From positions 434,001 to 498,000 of the forward strand of contig CAKSNL010000001.1 of the NCBI GenBank assembly GCA_934476235.1: a DNA stretch of 64,000 nucleotides, read 5' to 3'. The stretch is from an uncultured Clostridia bacterium (GTDB lineage Bacteria; Bacillota; Clostridia; CAKSNL01; HGM11501). Positions 49,699 through 57,942 of this stretch are shown piece by piece (the first letter of the stretch is position 1; each line of letters starts with the position of its first letter). Below the pieces are notes generated by a model. That model searched no databases and was not told where the DNA came from. It saw only the letters and a program-made list of their open reading frames with translations. The translations under genes were made by a program, and so were the position numbers.

Positions 49699-51945
49699 TT
49701 AGTCAAGCACCGCGTCGGTGCGCGATGAGAGCGACTGAATTTTTATGAGCTTATAGTATTTGCCCTTCTTCGCCATAAGTTCATCATGGCTTCCGTTTTC
49801 GATTATCCGCCCGTTATCCACGACCAATATGCGGTTCGCTTTTCTCAATGTCGATAAGCGGTGAGCTATCATAAGTGTCGTCCTGCCGCTTATAAGACGG
49901 TCGATCGCTTTCTGGATAAGCTCCTCGGTCTCGGAGTCGACTGCCGCGGTCGCCTCGTCAAATATCAGTATCGCCGGGTTTTTAAGAATAGCGCGGGCGA
50001 TCGAAATTCTCTGCTTTTCACCGCCGGAGAGCCCCACCCCGCGCTCGCCGAGCATGGAATCGTAAGCGTCCGGCTGGGTCACGATAAAGCCGTGTGCATT
50101 TGCAACGTCAGCCGCATGCATAACAGCCTCCGGGCTTGCATTGGGGTCGCCGTACGCAATGTTATTATATATAGTGTCGGAAAACATCATCGGTTCCTGC
50201 TGAACATAGCCTATATGCTCTCTGTAGCACTGAATGTCGATATCCTTAATATCCTTCCCGTCAACCGTTATCTTTCCGGAATATCCGTCATAATAACGCA
50301 TGAGAAGGTTGATAAGCGTGGATTTTCCGCTTCCCGTAGTTCCGACAATACCAACTATATCGCCGGCGTTGATCTTAAAGTTAATGTCCGAAAGTACCTT
50401 TTTGGTTTTGTCAAATGAGAAGTTGACATTGTTAAACTCAATTTCGCCCCTGATATGCTCGGGCTTTTCGGCGCCCTCCTTATTATATTCGGGCTCCGCG
50501 TCAATTATATCCATAATACGCTCCACGGACGAAAGCGCCGACTGGTAAGAGTCCCCTATCGAGGCAAAGTACCTTACCGGTGTATAGAACATCGACGTGT
50601 ACGAAATGAACGACACCAATATACCGGGAGTCAGCCCGAAGGTCTCATGCATCGCCCACTGACCGCCGACCGCCCAGATGGTGAGCGTTCCTATAGTCAT
50701 AAGAAACGCCAGGACATTGGGATAAGCCGATGTTATGCGCCCGGTCTTAACGGTAGTTTTGTACCACTCGTCATTATAGCTTTCGAATTTTTTAACCGCG
50801 CGCTCCTCGCCGGAGAACGCCTTAACGACTCTGATGCAGGGGATACTGTCTGTCAGCACGGACGTTACGGAAGCCCATTTGCGCCAGATCCTTCTGTACA
50901 TCGGGGCAACCTTTTTTGCAAACATCTTTCCGCCCAGAACGACGAGCGGAACGGGAATGAGCGAAATAAGCGTCAGTCTCCAGTTCATCACCGCCATGAT
51001 AACGATGATTCCGAAAAGGAGAATAAGCTGGTTCACCGCATCGCGTGCAATGTTTATGACAAAGTTCTGTATCGTCGCCGTGTCGCCTCCGATACGGTTT
51101 ATGACCTGACCGGTCGCGGTCTTGTCGTAAAACTTCATCGGAAGGTACTGCGCCTTCCTGTAAACGTCATTTCTCAGCCGCACAACTATGCATCCTCCGC
51201 TCTTGCAGAGAATGTAGTTAAGAAGCGCGGCGAGCGAATAATGCACTATGTAGCAGACAAGCATCACCAAAACGAGTATGCCGAGCGTTGCCGACGCGTT
51301 GCTCGGAATTATCTCGTCGATTATCATTTTTGTCGTGTAAGGCGGAACGAGCTGGATCGCCGCCATGATCAGAATTATGGTAAGGCAGAGCAAAAGGCTC
51401 CATTTTTCCGGGACTACATAGGGGGCAAATTTTTTAAATATTCTGCCCTTGGACTGGCACTTAATGCACGGTGCTCCGGGGTGGAGAAGCGTTCTCCCGC
51501 ATTTCGGGCACACGCACATCAGTTTTTCGTACGTGCCGCGGACTATGTTCATCTCGGCTTCAAAATCCTTTCCCGCGCAAACGGAGGAAATGAATTTCGA
51601 AGTCATATCCATAAGCGAAGCGACAGAGAAAGTAAAGCGCATAACGATTTCCTTTTCCCCGTTCTTTTTTTCTATCTCAAAATAAGCGTTTGAGTACATC
51701 CGCTTTATTTTAGAGCCCTTAACCTCGGAAAAATCAAACGATTTTACCGTTCCCTTTTCGATATCGAGAACAAAAAAGCCCCTCTTTCCGACAGCAACAG
51801 CACCCTGACCGTAATGCGCATTAAGGTCAAGGTCGCCTATTACTGCGAAAAGCAGCGGCTCATCTTCGCTCTGATACGCTTCTATAAGCTCCCAAAACTT
51901 TTCGGGAGCTTTTTTGTTTATAAGCAGTGAATCAAAGTTTGTCAT
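49699..51945 (-). CDS. ABC transporter (permease-ATPase fusion) with N-terminal PH-like and zinc-ribbon region
   Basis: 748 residues. An N-terminal soluble region (about 1-170) ending in a zinc-ribbon motif CPKCGRTLLHPGAPCIKC, then six transmembrane helices (about 180-480), then an ATPase domain with Walker A GTTGSGKST, signature LSGGEKQRIS, Walker B ILIFDEATAAVDSET and H-loop IAHRLSTLR. Exporter type (ABCB/MsbA-like). ATG 51945 has GAGGTG upstream. The extra soluble domain suggests regulation at the membrane. Genome neighbours DUF1854 and DarA point to a linked function. Substrate unknown. Confidence 0.88.
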   Translation of the reverse strand: MTNFDSLLINKKAPEKFWELIEAYQSEDEPLLFAVIGDLDLNAHYGQGAVAVGKRGFFVLDIEKGTVKSFDFSEVKGSKIKRMYSNAYFEIEKKNGEKEIVMRFTFSVASLMDMTSKFISSVCAGKDFEAEMNIVRGTYEKLMCVCPKCGRTLLHPGAPCIKCQSKGRIFKKFAPYVVPEKWSLLLCLTIILIMAAIQLVPPYTTKMIIDEIIPSNASATLGILVLVMLVCYIVHYSLAALLNYILCKSGGCIVVRLRNDVYRKAQYLPMKFYDKTATGQVINRIGGDTATIQNFVINIARDAVNQLILLFGIIVIMAVMNWRLTLISLIPVPLVVLGGKMFAKKVAPMYRRIWRKWASVTSVLTDSIPCIRVVKAFSGEERAVKKFESYNDEWYKTTVKTGRITSAYPNVLAFLMTIGTLTIWAVGGQWAMHETFGLTPGILVSFISYTSMFYTPVRYFASIGDSYQSALSSVERIMDIIDAEPEYNKEGAEKPEHIRGEIEFNNVNFSFDKTKKVLSDINFKINAGDIVGIVGTTGSGKSTLINLLMRYYDGYSGKITVDGKDIKDIDIQCYREHIGYVQQEPMMFSDTIYNNIAYGDPNASPEAVMHAADVANAHGFIVTQPDAYDSMLGERGVGLSGGEKQRISIARAILKNPAILIFDEATAAVDSETEELIQKAIDRLISGRTTLMIAHRLSTLRKANRILVVDNGRIIENGSHDELMAKKGKYYKLIKIQSLSSRTDAVLD

Positions 51946-52071
51946 ATAAAACACCTCGGTTCAGCGTAGGAGAATATCTCCCAAACCTTATTGTTTTTTT
52001 GTTCAATATAACAGAGTAAAAGAGCAAAGTCAAGCATTTTTTTGAAATAAGCAAAAATTCTTTAAAATAAA

Positions 52072-52112
52072 ACTCCCCGCCGAAAAAAGTTATCCGGCAG
52101 GGAAGTTTTTTA
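52072..52112 (-). terminator. Terminator of the zinc-ribbon gene
   Basis: Minus strand AACTTCCCTGCCGG / CGGCGGGGAGTT imperfect stem followed by TTATTTT. Confidence 0.6.
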
Positions 52113-52122
52113 CCATGTTTTC

Positions 52123-53034
52123 TTAATTCTTTGTAAAGTTTACAGTAAAGACGTAACGCATGTTCATCTCACCGACCGTTTTGTCATAGGTCTTTGAAAA
52201 TGCCGCCGTCACACTCTCGCCCTCGGATACCGGCATCTCGATCGTTATCGGCTCGTTTCCGCCGGGCGCAAAAAATTTCTGTTCCGTGCCCTTCATCTGA
52301 ATTCCCAGATTCGTCCCGTCAAACCATCCGGAAAACGCCTCCGGAGTCGCTCCGATCTCGGTTGCCGCACCGTCAACGGTCATCTCGGCGGGAATTATCA
52401 TAACCGCCATATGATTATTGCCGGTGTCGGTAAACACCGCCTTTCCGGTCGATGCGATTTCTTCTGTCTTTGTAGCATAGTTTCCCGAAAGGTCCGCGTC
52501 ATGATACTTTTCAAGCCTGTAGCTGTAGCTCCACTCACCCTCATAGCGCGCCGCGCCTGTTTTCTCGGGCTGTGGATCCGGTATCGGGTCGGGCAGGGGA
52601 GCTTTCTCCTGCATTTCCTTTTCCGGTATGCTTATATATCCGTCAAGATAGCCCAGCTCATAGCATACTATAGCCGCATTTTCCAGTATGAAAAGCAGAG
52701 TCATGATAACCGCAATTGACGCCCAGACCCTTCCGCGCTTTAATTTTTTCTGCACCTTTTTATCCGCACGGTCAAACTTTTCCTGCATTCTCACTGCCAG
52801 AGGGGAGGTCTTGTTCCTCAAATCCTCTTCCTCGGTAAATCTTGCCCGCTCTTTCGGCTGCTCCGGTGTTTTTTCCGCACCGCTGTTTTCGCTCTCCACC
52901 TTGTTATAAGCTGCCGGCACGCTCACCGCCGCCTTTTCTTCGGGCTTTTTGGCGCTTTCCTCCATCTCATTTCCGCACATCTTGCAGAATTTGCTTCCGT
53001 CTTTGTTTTCCGCTCCGCATTTCGGACATATCAT
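52123..53034 (-). CDS. Zinc-ribbon membrane protein, unknown function
   Basis: 303 residues. Zinc ribbon ICPKCGAENKDGSKFCKMCGNEM at the N-terminus, a charged linker, a single transmembrane helix (about 103-122), a proline-rich spacer (PLPDPIPDPQPEK), and an extracellular beta-rich domain (about 155-303; YEGEWSYSYRLEKY) resembling a lipocalin-like or DUF-type sandwich. AAGGAA ribosome binding site. Single gene. Same layout idea as the zinc-ribbon protein at 13107-13370, but larger. Confidence 0.7.
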   Translation of the reverse strand: MICPKCGAENKDGSKFCKMCGNEMEESAKKPEEKAAVSVPAAYNKVESENSGAEKTPEQPKERARFTEEEDLRNKTSPLAVRMQEKFDRADKKVQKKLKRGRVWASIAVIMTLLFILENAAIVCYELGYLDGYISIPEKEMQEKAPLPDPIPDPQPEKTGAARYEGEWSYSYRLEKYHDADLSGNYATKTEEIASTGKAVFTDTGNNHMAVMIIPAEMTVDGAATEIGATPEAFSGWFDGTNLGIQMKGTEQKFFAPGGNEPITIEMPVSEGESVTAAFSKTYDKTVGEMNMRYVFTVNFTKN

Positions 53035-53124
53035 ATGTATTCTTCCTTTCAGCTTCCGAATATAACAATTTAATTATATTATACAATGTTTTTTATAACT
53101 TTGCAACAGTAAAAATGCCCGCTC

Positions 53125-53153
53125 TTGACATTTTCTTATCTTTAGCGTATAAT
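53125..53153 (+). promoter_or_regulatory. Promoter of the tRNA-Pro region
   Basis: TTGACA (53125-53130), 17-bp spacer, TATAAT (53148-53153): consensus. It lies just before the first degenerate tRNA-like copy and about 290 bp before the intact tRNA-Pro. Confidence 0.8.
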
Positions 53154-53162
53154 ACTTTTTAT

Positions 53163-53206
53163 CGGGGTGCAGCTCCGGTCGGCAGCAAGACCGGTTTGCA
53201 GAGCTC
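53163..53206 (+). pseudogene. Degenerate tRNA-like copy 1
   Basis: Starts CGGGGTGCAGCTC, like the 5' end of tRNA-Pro (CGGGGTGTAGCGC), then turns into a compact hairpin CCGGTC/GACCGG enclosed by AGCTC/GAGCT. No anticodon arm or T arm. Followed by a segment (GGTTTGGCTTTTCTTTC) that recurs before the intact tRNA. Confidence 0.6.
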
Positions 53207-53242
53207 ATTGGTTTGGCTTTTCTTTCTTTAATATTCTTTTAT

Positions 53243-53400
53243 CGGGGTGTAGCTCTGGTTGGTAGCGCGGTAAGCTTTGGGTGAGGTCGCTCGCGCGCCC
53301 GGTGGGCGATTAAGCGAGCGTAACGAAGAAACGCGGTCGAAATTTTTGGGGGCTTTTCCCCCTTATAAAATTTCGGGCACCGCTTTCCGGGCTCTCCAAA
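53243..53400 (+). pseudogene. Degenerate tRNA-Pro-like copy 2 with insert
   Basis: Starts CGGGGTGTAGCTCTGGTTGG, near-identical to tRNA-Pro, and reaches an anticodon-like TTTGGG, then diverges into about 110 bp with hairpins (GCTCGC/GCGAGC region, GGGGGC-TTTT-CCCCC near 53348-53363). It ends with GGCTCTCCAAAGCAGATTCC, which parallels the end of copy 1. No CCA-ending acceptor arm, so not a functional tRNA. Confidence 0.55.
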
Positions 53401-53445
53401 GCAGATTCCATTGGTTTGGCTTTTCTTTTTTTAATATTCTTTTAT

Positions 53446-53521
53446 CGGGGTGTAGCGCAGTTGGTAGCGCGCCTGCTTTGGGAGCAGGATGCCGGGTGTT
53501 CGAGTCACCTCACTCCGACCA
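53446..53521 (+). tRNA. tRNA-Pro (anticodon TGG)
   Basis: 76 nt with encoded CCA. Acceptor CGGGGTG / CACTCCG (one G-U), D stem GCGC/GCGC, anticodon stem CCTGC/GCAGG with loop TTTGGGA giving TGG, T arm GGGTG-TTCGAGT-CACCT, discriminator A. Confidence 0.97.
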
Positions 53522-53522
53522 A

Positions 53523-53556
53523 AACGGAGCAAGCAAAGCTTGCTCCGTTTTTTATT
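53523..53556 (+). terminator. Terminator after tRNA-Pro
   Basis: AACGGAGCAAGC / GCTTGCTCCGTT stem with an AAA loop, then TTTTTT. Confidence 0.9.
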
Positions 53557-53780
53557 AAACTATAACAATGCTTTTTTAGTGCCATCAGTAAACAGGCATA
53601 TCACCTTATACATGCATTACCCGAGCGTAACGCTCAGCACCGACAAGATCATTCTTTTCTTTTCACCCTGCGAGTAAGCAAAAAGAATTTTGTCCGGCTA
53701 CTCTTTTTTGACTCCATAAAAATCCCCGTTTCTTTAATATTTGGTTAGATTTATCTAACCCGTATTCAAAATTTTAAGGA
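53557..53780. other. Gene-free spacer with a small inverted repeat
   Basis: No ORF or RNA gene recognised. It contains a perfect 8-bp-arm palindrome GGTTAGAT-TT-ATCTAACC at 53743-53760, and a weak second inverted repeat TAAGGATC/GATCCCTA just after it, which could be part of a terminator for the convergent TetR remnant or an operator. Confidence 0.5.
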
Positions 53781-54395
53781 TCATCCGATCCCTAAAATTT
53801 CGTGCCGGCCCGCGGTATAAAAGTCATATAACGCATTAATATGCTTTTTTGCATCGCTTGCATTGTCATCGTGCGAAATGATCTCAAAAATGCCCGTAAA
53901 TATCGTATTTGAAATAATATGCACAAGCGTTGAATCCATATCAACCTTCATGCGCTCTTCTCTTTTTAAAAGGTCAATCACTACCGTGCCCGATTTTGTT
54001 TTGATCTCCGTCAGCCTGTCCGCATAGTTTTCATACTCCGTACCTTCAGAGCAGCAGGCAATAATCTTAAACGCGTCATAATGCCTATAAATATACTCCA
54101 TAAGCTTTTCTTCGGCTCGGAAAGCTGAGGAATCGTTGCAAGCTGCACATCAAGCTCCTGACGTGAAAAATTCTCACTGTACGTCATATACTCATTAAAA
54201 AATTCCTCGGCAGGATGAGAGGACCAGCGCGTCAAAAAGCGCCTCCTTATTGGAATAATAGCGGTAGATCGCGCCCGTCGTCACTCCTACCGAAGCAGCG
54301 ATGCTGCGCATTGAGGCGTTCCTGAAGCCTTTTTTAAACTCCGTTTTTGCGGCGGAAAGAATCTGCCGCAAAAGCTCTTCGTTAAGAGGTCTCAT
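53781..54395 (-). pseudogene. TetR/AcrR-family regulator, frame-disrupted
   Basis: The N-terminal HTH is intact from ATG 54395 (AAKTEFKKGFRNASMRSIAASVGVTTGAIYRYYSNKEALFDAL). The frame then stops at 54195. The protein continues in another frame (PAEEFFNEYMTYSENFSRQELDVQLATIPQLSEPKK), and returns to the first frame at about 54101 (MEYIYRHYDAFKIIACCSEGTEYENYADRLTE...). Two compensating shifts, near 54225 and near 54120, break an otherwise normal TetR protein of about 205 residues. Either a young pseudogene or assembly errors. No efflux gene lies next to it. Confidence 0.85.
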
Positions 54396-54472
54396 ATCGG
54401 TCTCCTTTTGATAACGCCGTTATTTTATCACTTGCCCATTCCCTTGTCAAGCTACTTTTTAACATTTTAATT

Positions 54473-54505
54473 AAAGGCAGCCGACCATGGGTCGGCTGCT
54501 TTTTG
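54473..54505 (-). terminator. Terminator after the DUF3048 gene
   Basis: GCAGCCGACC-ATG-GGTCGGCTGC perfect stem. The T-run is strong on the plus strand and weaker on the minus strand. Confidence 0.7.
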
Positions 54506-54511
54506 CGGTTT

Positions 54512-55537
54512 TTATGAGATTGTGATATTCATATCGTTCGGAACTATCTGGATAAAGGTCTTGCCGGGATTTAACCCAACCTCGTCCCCGTTTTCAAAAT
54601 AAAGGTGGCATCTTGCGCTCCTGTCCGCCTTTTTCCAGGTTATCGGCACGCTCTTTCCGTTTGTGATATATGTTCCGCTCCCCGTTCCGGTATCCGCAAG
54701 ATCCTGTCTTCCCTTGCCGCTCCCGTCATTAAGATTCGAATTCTGCATCCTTAATATCACGACGTTTTCAAAGGAGAGCTGAACGCCGGATTGCATGGTG
54801 TGCGGCGCACCCTTCTTAAAGCGCATGTATACGCCGTTTTCAGAATCATATGTATAGCTCATCGTATAAAGCGAATAGGGAATCGAGACCTCTGTCGCCG
54901 CCGTGCCTCCTTCAAGGTCGGTTATTTCCTTTGCATAAAGGAGCTTTTCGTCCGTCGTTTCGCGGTACTTATGGGAGTCCGCCGCCGTCTTTAATTTAGC
55001 GTATGAGGTGTAGAGGTTGTGCCAGGACTTGTTGTACTCCGAATACCGCTCGAAAGGCGCACTCTCGTAAAGTCCGTTGATATTGTTGACCCCGCGCGAG
55101 GATATCTCGCTCTGCGCCTGGGGGCTGAATCCGCAGTGCGCATAGATCGCGTCATTTTCAAGCGCAAAGTCCAAAAAATAATGCCTCGACGAGCGAACGG
55201 GTCCGATTCTTTCAGCCTTTTCATCATCCGTCATAAAATCCCCGTTAAAGAGCGCCATCATCCTCGTGCCGCCGCCCTCAACATATGCCTCATAAATCAG
55301 ATATGCATTTTCAAGTCCCGAGTGAGGGCCCTTATAGTCCGCGTCATTATCTATCATAACGGCAATCGGGCGCGAATCGGACGATTCCATCTGTGCGTAA
55401 AATTCATTTTCCTTTTCTTCTGACTTTGTCACAACGGTATTATCGTTATCGACCGGCACCTTTGTATGTTTGTTATTACAGCCGGCTAAAGTCATACACA
55501 TTGCGCCCGCTATCGTCAACGCGAGAATTTTTTTCAT
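54512..55537 (-). CDS. DUF3048 family lipoprotein (YerB-like)
   Basis: 341 residues. Lipobox LAGC near residue 20, then DUF3048: RPIAVMIDNDADYKGPHSGLENAYLIYEAYVEGGGTRMMALF, RIGPVRSSRHYFLDFALENDAIYAHCGFSPQA, and the C-terminal half with RFKKGAPHTMQSGV and FENVVILRMQN. ATG 55537 has AAAGGGTGA upstream; a longer frame to 55576 precedes this site. Membrane-anchored on the outside; function unknown. Single gene with its own terminator. Confidence 0.87.
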   Translation of the reverse strand: MKKILALTIAGAMCMTLAGCNNKHTKVPVDNDNTVVTKSEEKENEFYAQMESSDSRPIAVMIDNDADYKGPHSGLENAYLIYEAYVEGGGTRMMALFNGDFMTDDEKAERIGPVRSSRHYFLDFALENDAIYAHCGFSPQAQSEISSRGVNNINGLYESAPFERYSEYNKSWHNLYTSYAKLKTAADSHKYRETTDEKLLYAKEITDLEGGTAATEVSIPYSLYTMSYTYDSENGVYMRFKKGAPHTMQSGVQLSFENVVILRMQNSNLNDGSGKGRQDLADTGTGSGTYITNGKSVPITWKKADRSARCHLYFENGDEVGLNPGKTFIQIVPNDMNITIS

Positions 55538-55598
55538 ATAATCAATCACCCTTTCTTTTTTATTATAACACTTCATCTTAAAAATGTAAAGACAGCAC

Positions 55599-55627
55599 TT
55601 GAAAAACGCTTAAAAATCGCTTATAAT
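55599..55627 (+). promoter_or_regulatory. dtd-cimA promoter
   Basis: TTGAAA (55599-55604), 17-bp spacer, TATAAT (55622-55627), just 17 bp before the TTG start, so a very short leader. Confidence 0.75.
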
Positions 55628-55644
55628 ATAATTGGGTGATTATT

Positions 55645-56094
55645 TTGAGAGCAGTTATTCAAAGAGTGAAAAGTGCCTCCGTTTCGGTTGACGGCAGCGT
55701 TACCGGAAAAATCGGGCACGGAATTTTGATCTATCTGGGCGTAGCCATTGGCGACACCGAAAAAGATCTTGACTACATAATAAAAAAGACCGTGGACTTA
55801 AGAATTTTTTCAGACGAAGACGGAAAAATGAATAAGTCGCTTAGGGACGTTTCGGGTTCCGTATTGCTTGTTTCGCAGTTCACCCTTTCAGGGGACGCAA
55901 GGCGCGGCACCCGCCCGTCCTTCTCCTCAGCGGCAAGACCTGACGAGGCAGAGGCGCTCTACGGGGAATTTAAATCCCGCCTTGCCGAAATGGGGATAGA
56001 ATCGGGCTCCGGCGTTTTTGGCGCGGACATGGAGGTCTCAAGCGTCAACGACGGTCCGGTTACAATAATTTTGGACTCAACAAAGCTTTTTTAA
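55645..56094 (+). CDS. dtd: D-aminoacyl-tRNA deacylase
   Basis: 149 residues. Hydrolyses D-amino acids and glycine mischarged on tRNA. Signature motifs: SVLLVSQFTLSGDARRGTRPSFSSAA (the SQxT and catalytic-site region) and the C-terminal cross-subunit NDGPVTI (Gly-cisPro). TTG 55645 gives the family start RAVIQRV, with GGGTGAT upstream. A GTG three codons earlier is possible. It lies 10 bp before cimA. Confidence 0.95.
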   Translation: MRAVIQRVKSASVSVDGSVTGKIGHGILIYLGVAIGDTEKDLDYIIKKTVDLRIFSDEDGKMNKSLRDVSGSVLLVSQFTLSGDARRGTRPSFSSAARPDEAEALYGEFKSRLAEMGIESGSGVFGADMEVSSVNDGPVTIILDSTKLF

Positions 56095-56104
56095 GGAGAT
56101 TATT

Positions 56105-57685
56105 ATGGAAAAACTTTCGGTTCTTGACACCACGCTTCGTGACGGCTGCCAGGGCGTTAAAATTTCATACACCGTTCAGGACCGCTTAAAGATCATCTCG
56201 CTTTTGGACGATTTCGGCGTGTCCTATATCGAGCTGGGAAATCCCACTTACTCCCCGAAGGATGCCGAGCTTTTTAAAAGGCTCAACACCCTCCGCCTTA
56301 AAAACTCCGTTCTTGCCTGCTTCGGCGCGACAAGAAGGCTCGGCAGGAAGGCGGATGAGGACGAAGCCTTAAAAAGCATTGCGGATTCTTTTGCTCCTGC
56401 CGCGGTCATCTTCGGCAAGGCGTGGGACCTTCATGTGACAGACATTTTGGGGACGGACCTTTCCGAGAACCTTTCGATGATATATGACTCCGTGCGCTTT
56501 TTGTCGGAGCACGGGAAAGAGGTCATCTTTGACGCGGAGCATTTTTTTGACGGGTTTAAAAATAACCCCGACTACGCCCTAAAGGCAGTCCGCGCAGCAG
56601 AGGAAGGCGGCGCAAAAACCGTGTGCCTTTGCGACACGAACGGCGGCGCGTTCCCGGACGAGATTCAAAACGCCGTTTCCTTCATCAGGGGAAAGGTCGG
56701 ATGCCAAATAGGCATCCATGCCCACAACGACGGGGCGATGGCGGTATCGAACAGTATATTTGCCGTTGCGGGCGGGGCGACCCACGTTCAGGGCACAATG
56801 ATAGGCACCGGCGAGCGCTGCGGAAACGCCAACCTCTCCGCCGTTATCGCAAATCTCCAGTTAAAGCGCGGATATAATATAGTACCGGATATTTCGTCGC
56901 TCACATACACCTGCCGCGCCATTTCGGATATTTCGAACTTAAGCATGCGCGATCTTCCGTATGTCGGTAAAAACGCGTTTTCGCACAAAGCCGGCACACA
57001 CATTGACGGCGTAATGAAAAATCCCTCGTCGTTTGAGCATATCGACCCGGAGGCAGTCGGCAACGACAGGAATTTCCTTTTAAGCGACTTCGCCGGCAAA
57101 AGTGCGGCTTACTCAATGATGAAAAAGATAATTCCGGGCATAAAAAAAGACTCGCCCGAGATAGCGAAGGTGTTATCCCGCCTCAAGGAGCTTGAGTACA
57201 AGGGCTATCAGTTCGAGGGCGCTCCGGCATCGTTCGAGCTTGAAATAAGACGCGTTTTAAATCTTAACAAAAAAGAGTTTTTCCACTTAGACAGGTTAAG
57301 GCTCCTTATCGAACAGGACTCAAAACGCGACACGGACGGCTACTCCTCGGCATACATAAAGGTCTTTGCAGGAGGCGAGGAGGAGATAACCGCGTGCGAC
57401 TCGTCGTCAGGTCCAGTCAACGCGATGGACAGCGCGATAAGAAAGTCGCTTGAGCGGTTCTATCCCGAAATCTCGGCGGTCAGACTTACCGACTACAAGG
57501 TCCGCGTTATAGATTCCGATTCTGCAACGAGCGCGATGGTCCGCGTTATGATCGAGTCGTCGGACTCCGTAAATTCGTGGACGACGGTCGGCGTTTCGAA
57601 GGACGTTATAATGGCGTCGAAAAAAGCTCTTTTGGACTCTATCGAATATTACCTCATAAAGCACGATAAAAGCGAAGGATGCTAA
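56105..57685 (+). CDS. cimA: Citramalate synthase
   Basis: 526 residues. Condenses pyruvate and acetyl-CoA to (R)-citramalate, giving isoleucine via 2-oxobutyrate. A DRE-TIM metallolyase barrel (VLDTTLRDGCQGVKIS; metal His in IGIHAHNDGAMAVSNS; GTMIGTGERCGNANL) and a LeuA-type allosteric dimer domain at the C-terminus (about 400-520). The sequence is nearer to CimA than to 2-isopropylmalate synthase (GNPTYSPKDAELF, KAWDLHVTDILGT). Shine-Dalgarno TAAGGAGA. Its stop lies within the 23-bp hairpin repeat at 57671-57693. Confidence 0.9.
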   Translation: MEKLSVLDTTLRDGCQGVKISYTVQDRLKIISLLDDFGVSYIELGNPTYSPKDAELFKRLNTLRLKNSVLACFGATRRLGRKADEDEALKSIADSFAPAAVIFGKAWDLHVTDILGTDLSENLSMIYDSVRFLSEHGKEVIFDAEHFFDGFKNNPDYALKAVRAAEEGGAKTVCLCDTNGGAFPDEIQNAVSFIRGKVGCQIGIHAHNDGAMAVSNSIFAVAGGATHVQGTMIGTGERCGNANLSAVIANLQLKRGYNIVPDISSLTYTCRAISDISNLSMRDLPYVGKNAFSHKAGTHIDGVMKNPSSFEHIDPEAVGNDRNFLLSDFAGKSAAYSMMKKIIPGIKKDSPEIAKVLSRLKELEYKGYQFEGAPASFELEIRRVLNLNKKEFFHLDRLRLLIEQDSKRDTDGYSSAYIKVFAGGEEEITACDSSSGPVNAMDSAIRKSLERFYPEISAVRLTDYKVRVIDSDSATSAMVRVMIESSDSVNSWTTVGVSKDVIMASKKALLDSIEYYLIKHDKSEGC

Positions 57686-57942
57686 TCCTTCGCCGAGCAG
57701 CCTGAAAAAATCAATCTTTAGTTTAAATGAGTGTGCCGAAAAATCCCTCAGTCTCGGCTATGCCGAGCCAGCTCCCTTTAGCAAGGGAGCCTTTAAAAGC
57801 CCTCCTTGCTAAAGGAGGGAAGAGCCGAAGGCGAAGGGAGGATTTTTAGGAGCGCCCGTCACATTTTGAGCGTCAAAGCTCGCCACACAGGAGGCAAAAA
57901 TGAATTTATCGGTACGTTCAGCGAAGGATGCTAATCCTTCGC
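57671..57942. repeat. Duplicated hairpin flanking a MITE-like insert
   Basis: A 23-bp sequence (A + hairpin arms GCGAAGGAT / ATCCTTCGC) occurs exactly at 57671-57693 and 57920-57942. The first copy ends cimA, the second ends the convergent AraC gene (its TAG lies at 57931-57933). Between them (226 bp) is the palindrome-rich unit at 57739-57847. The second copy carries the T-run TTTTT. Best explained as a duplicated terminator around an insert. Confidence 0.75.
57739..57847. repeat. MITE-like palindromic repeat
   Basis: 109 bp. AAAAATCC at one end and GGATTTTT at the other form short inverted ends. Inside are CTCGGC-TATGCCGAG, GCTCCC...GGGAGC, and CCCTCC...GGAGGG hairpins. No ORF. This composition is typical of the small snapback repeats scattered through Clostridia genomes; I am confident of the structure, less of the family name. 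Confidence 0.65.

Noticed and set aside
53163..53400. Two more tRNA-Pro genes
   Set aside because: Only the 5' parts resemble tRNA; no T arm, 3' acceptor strand or CCA.
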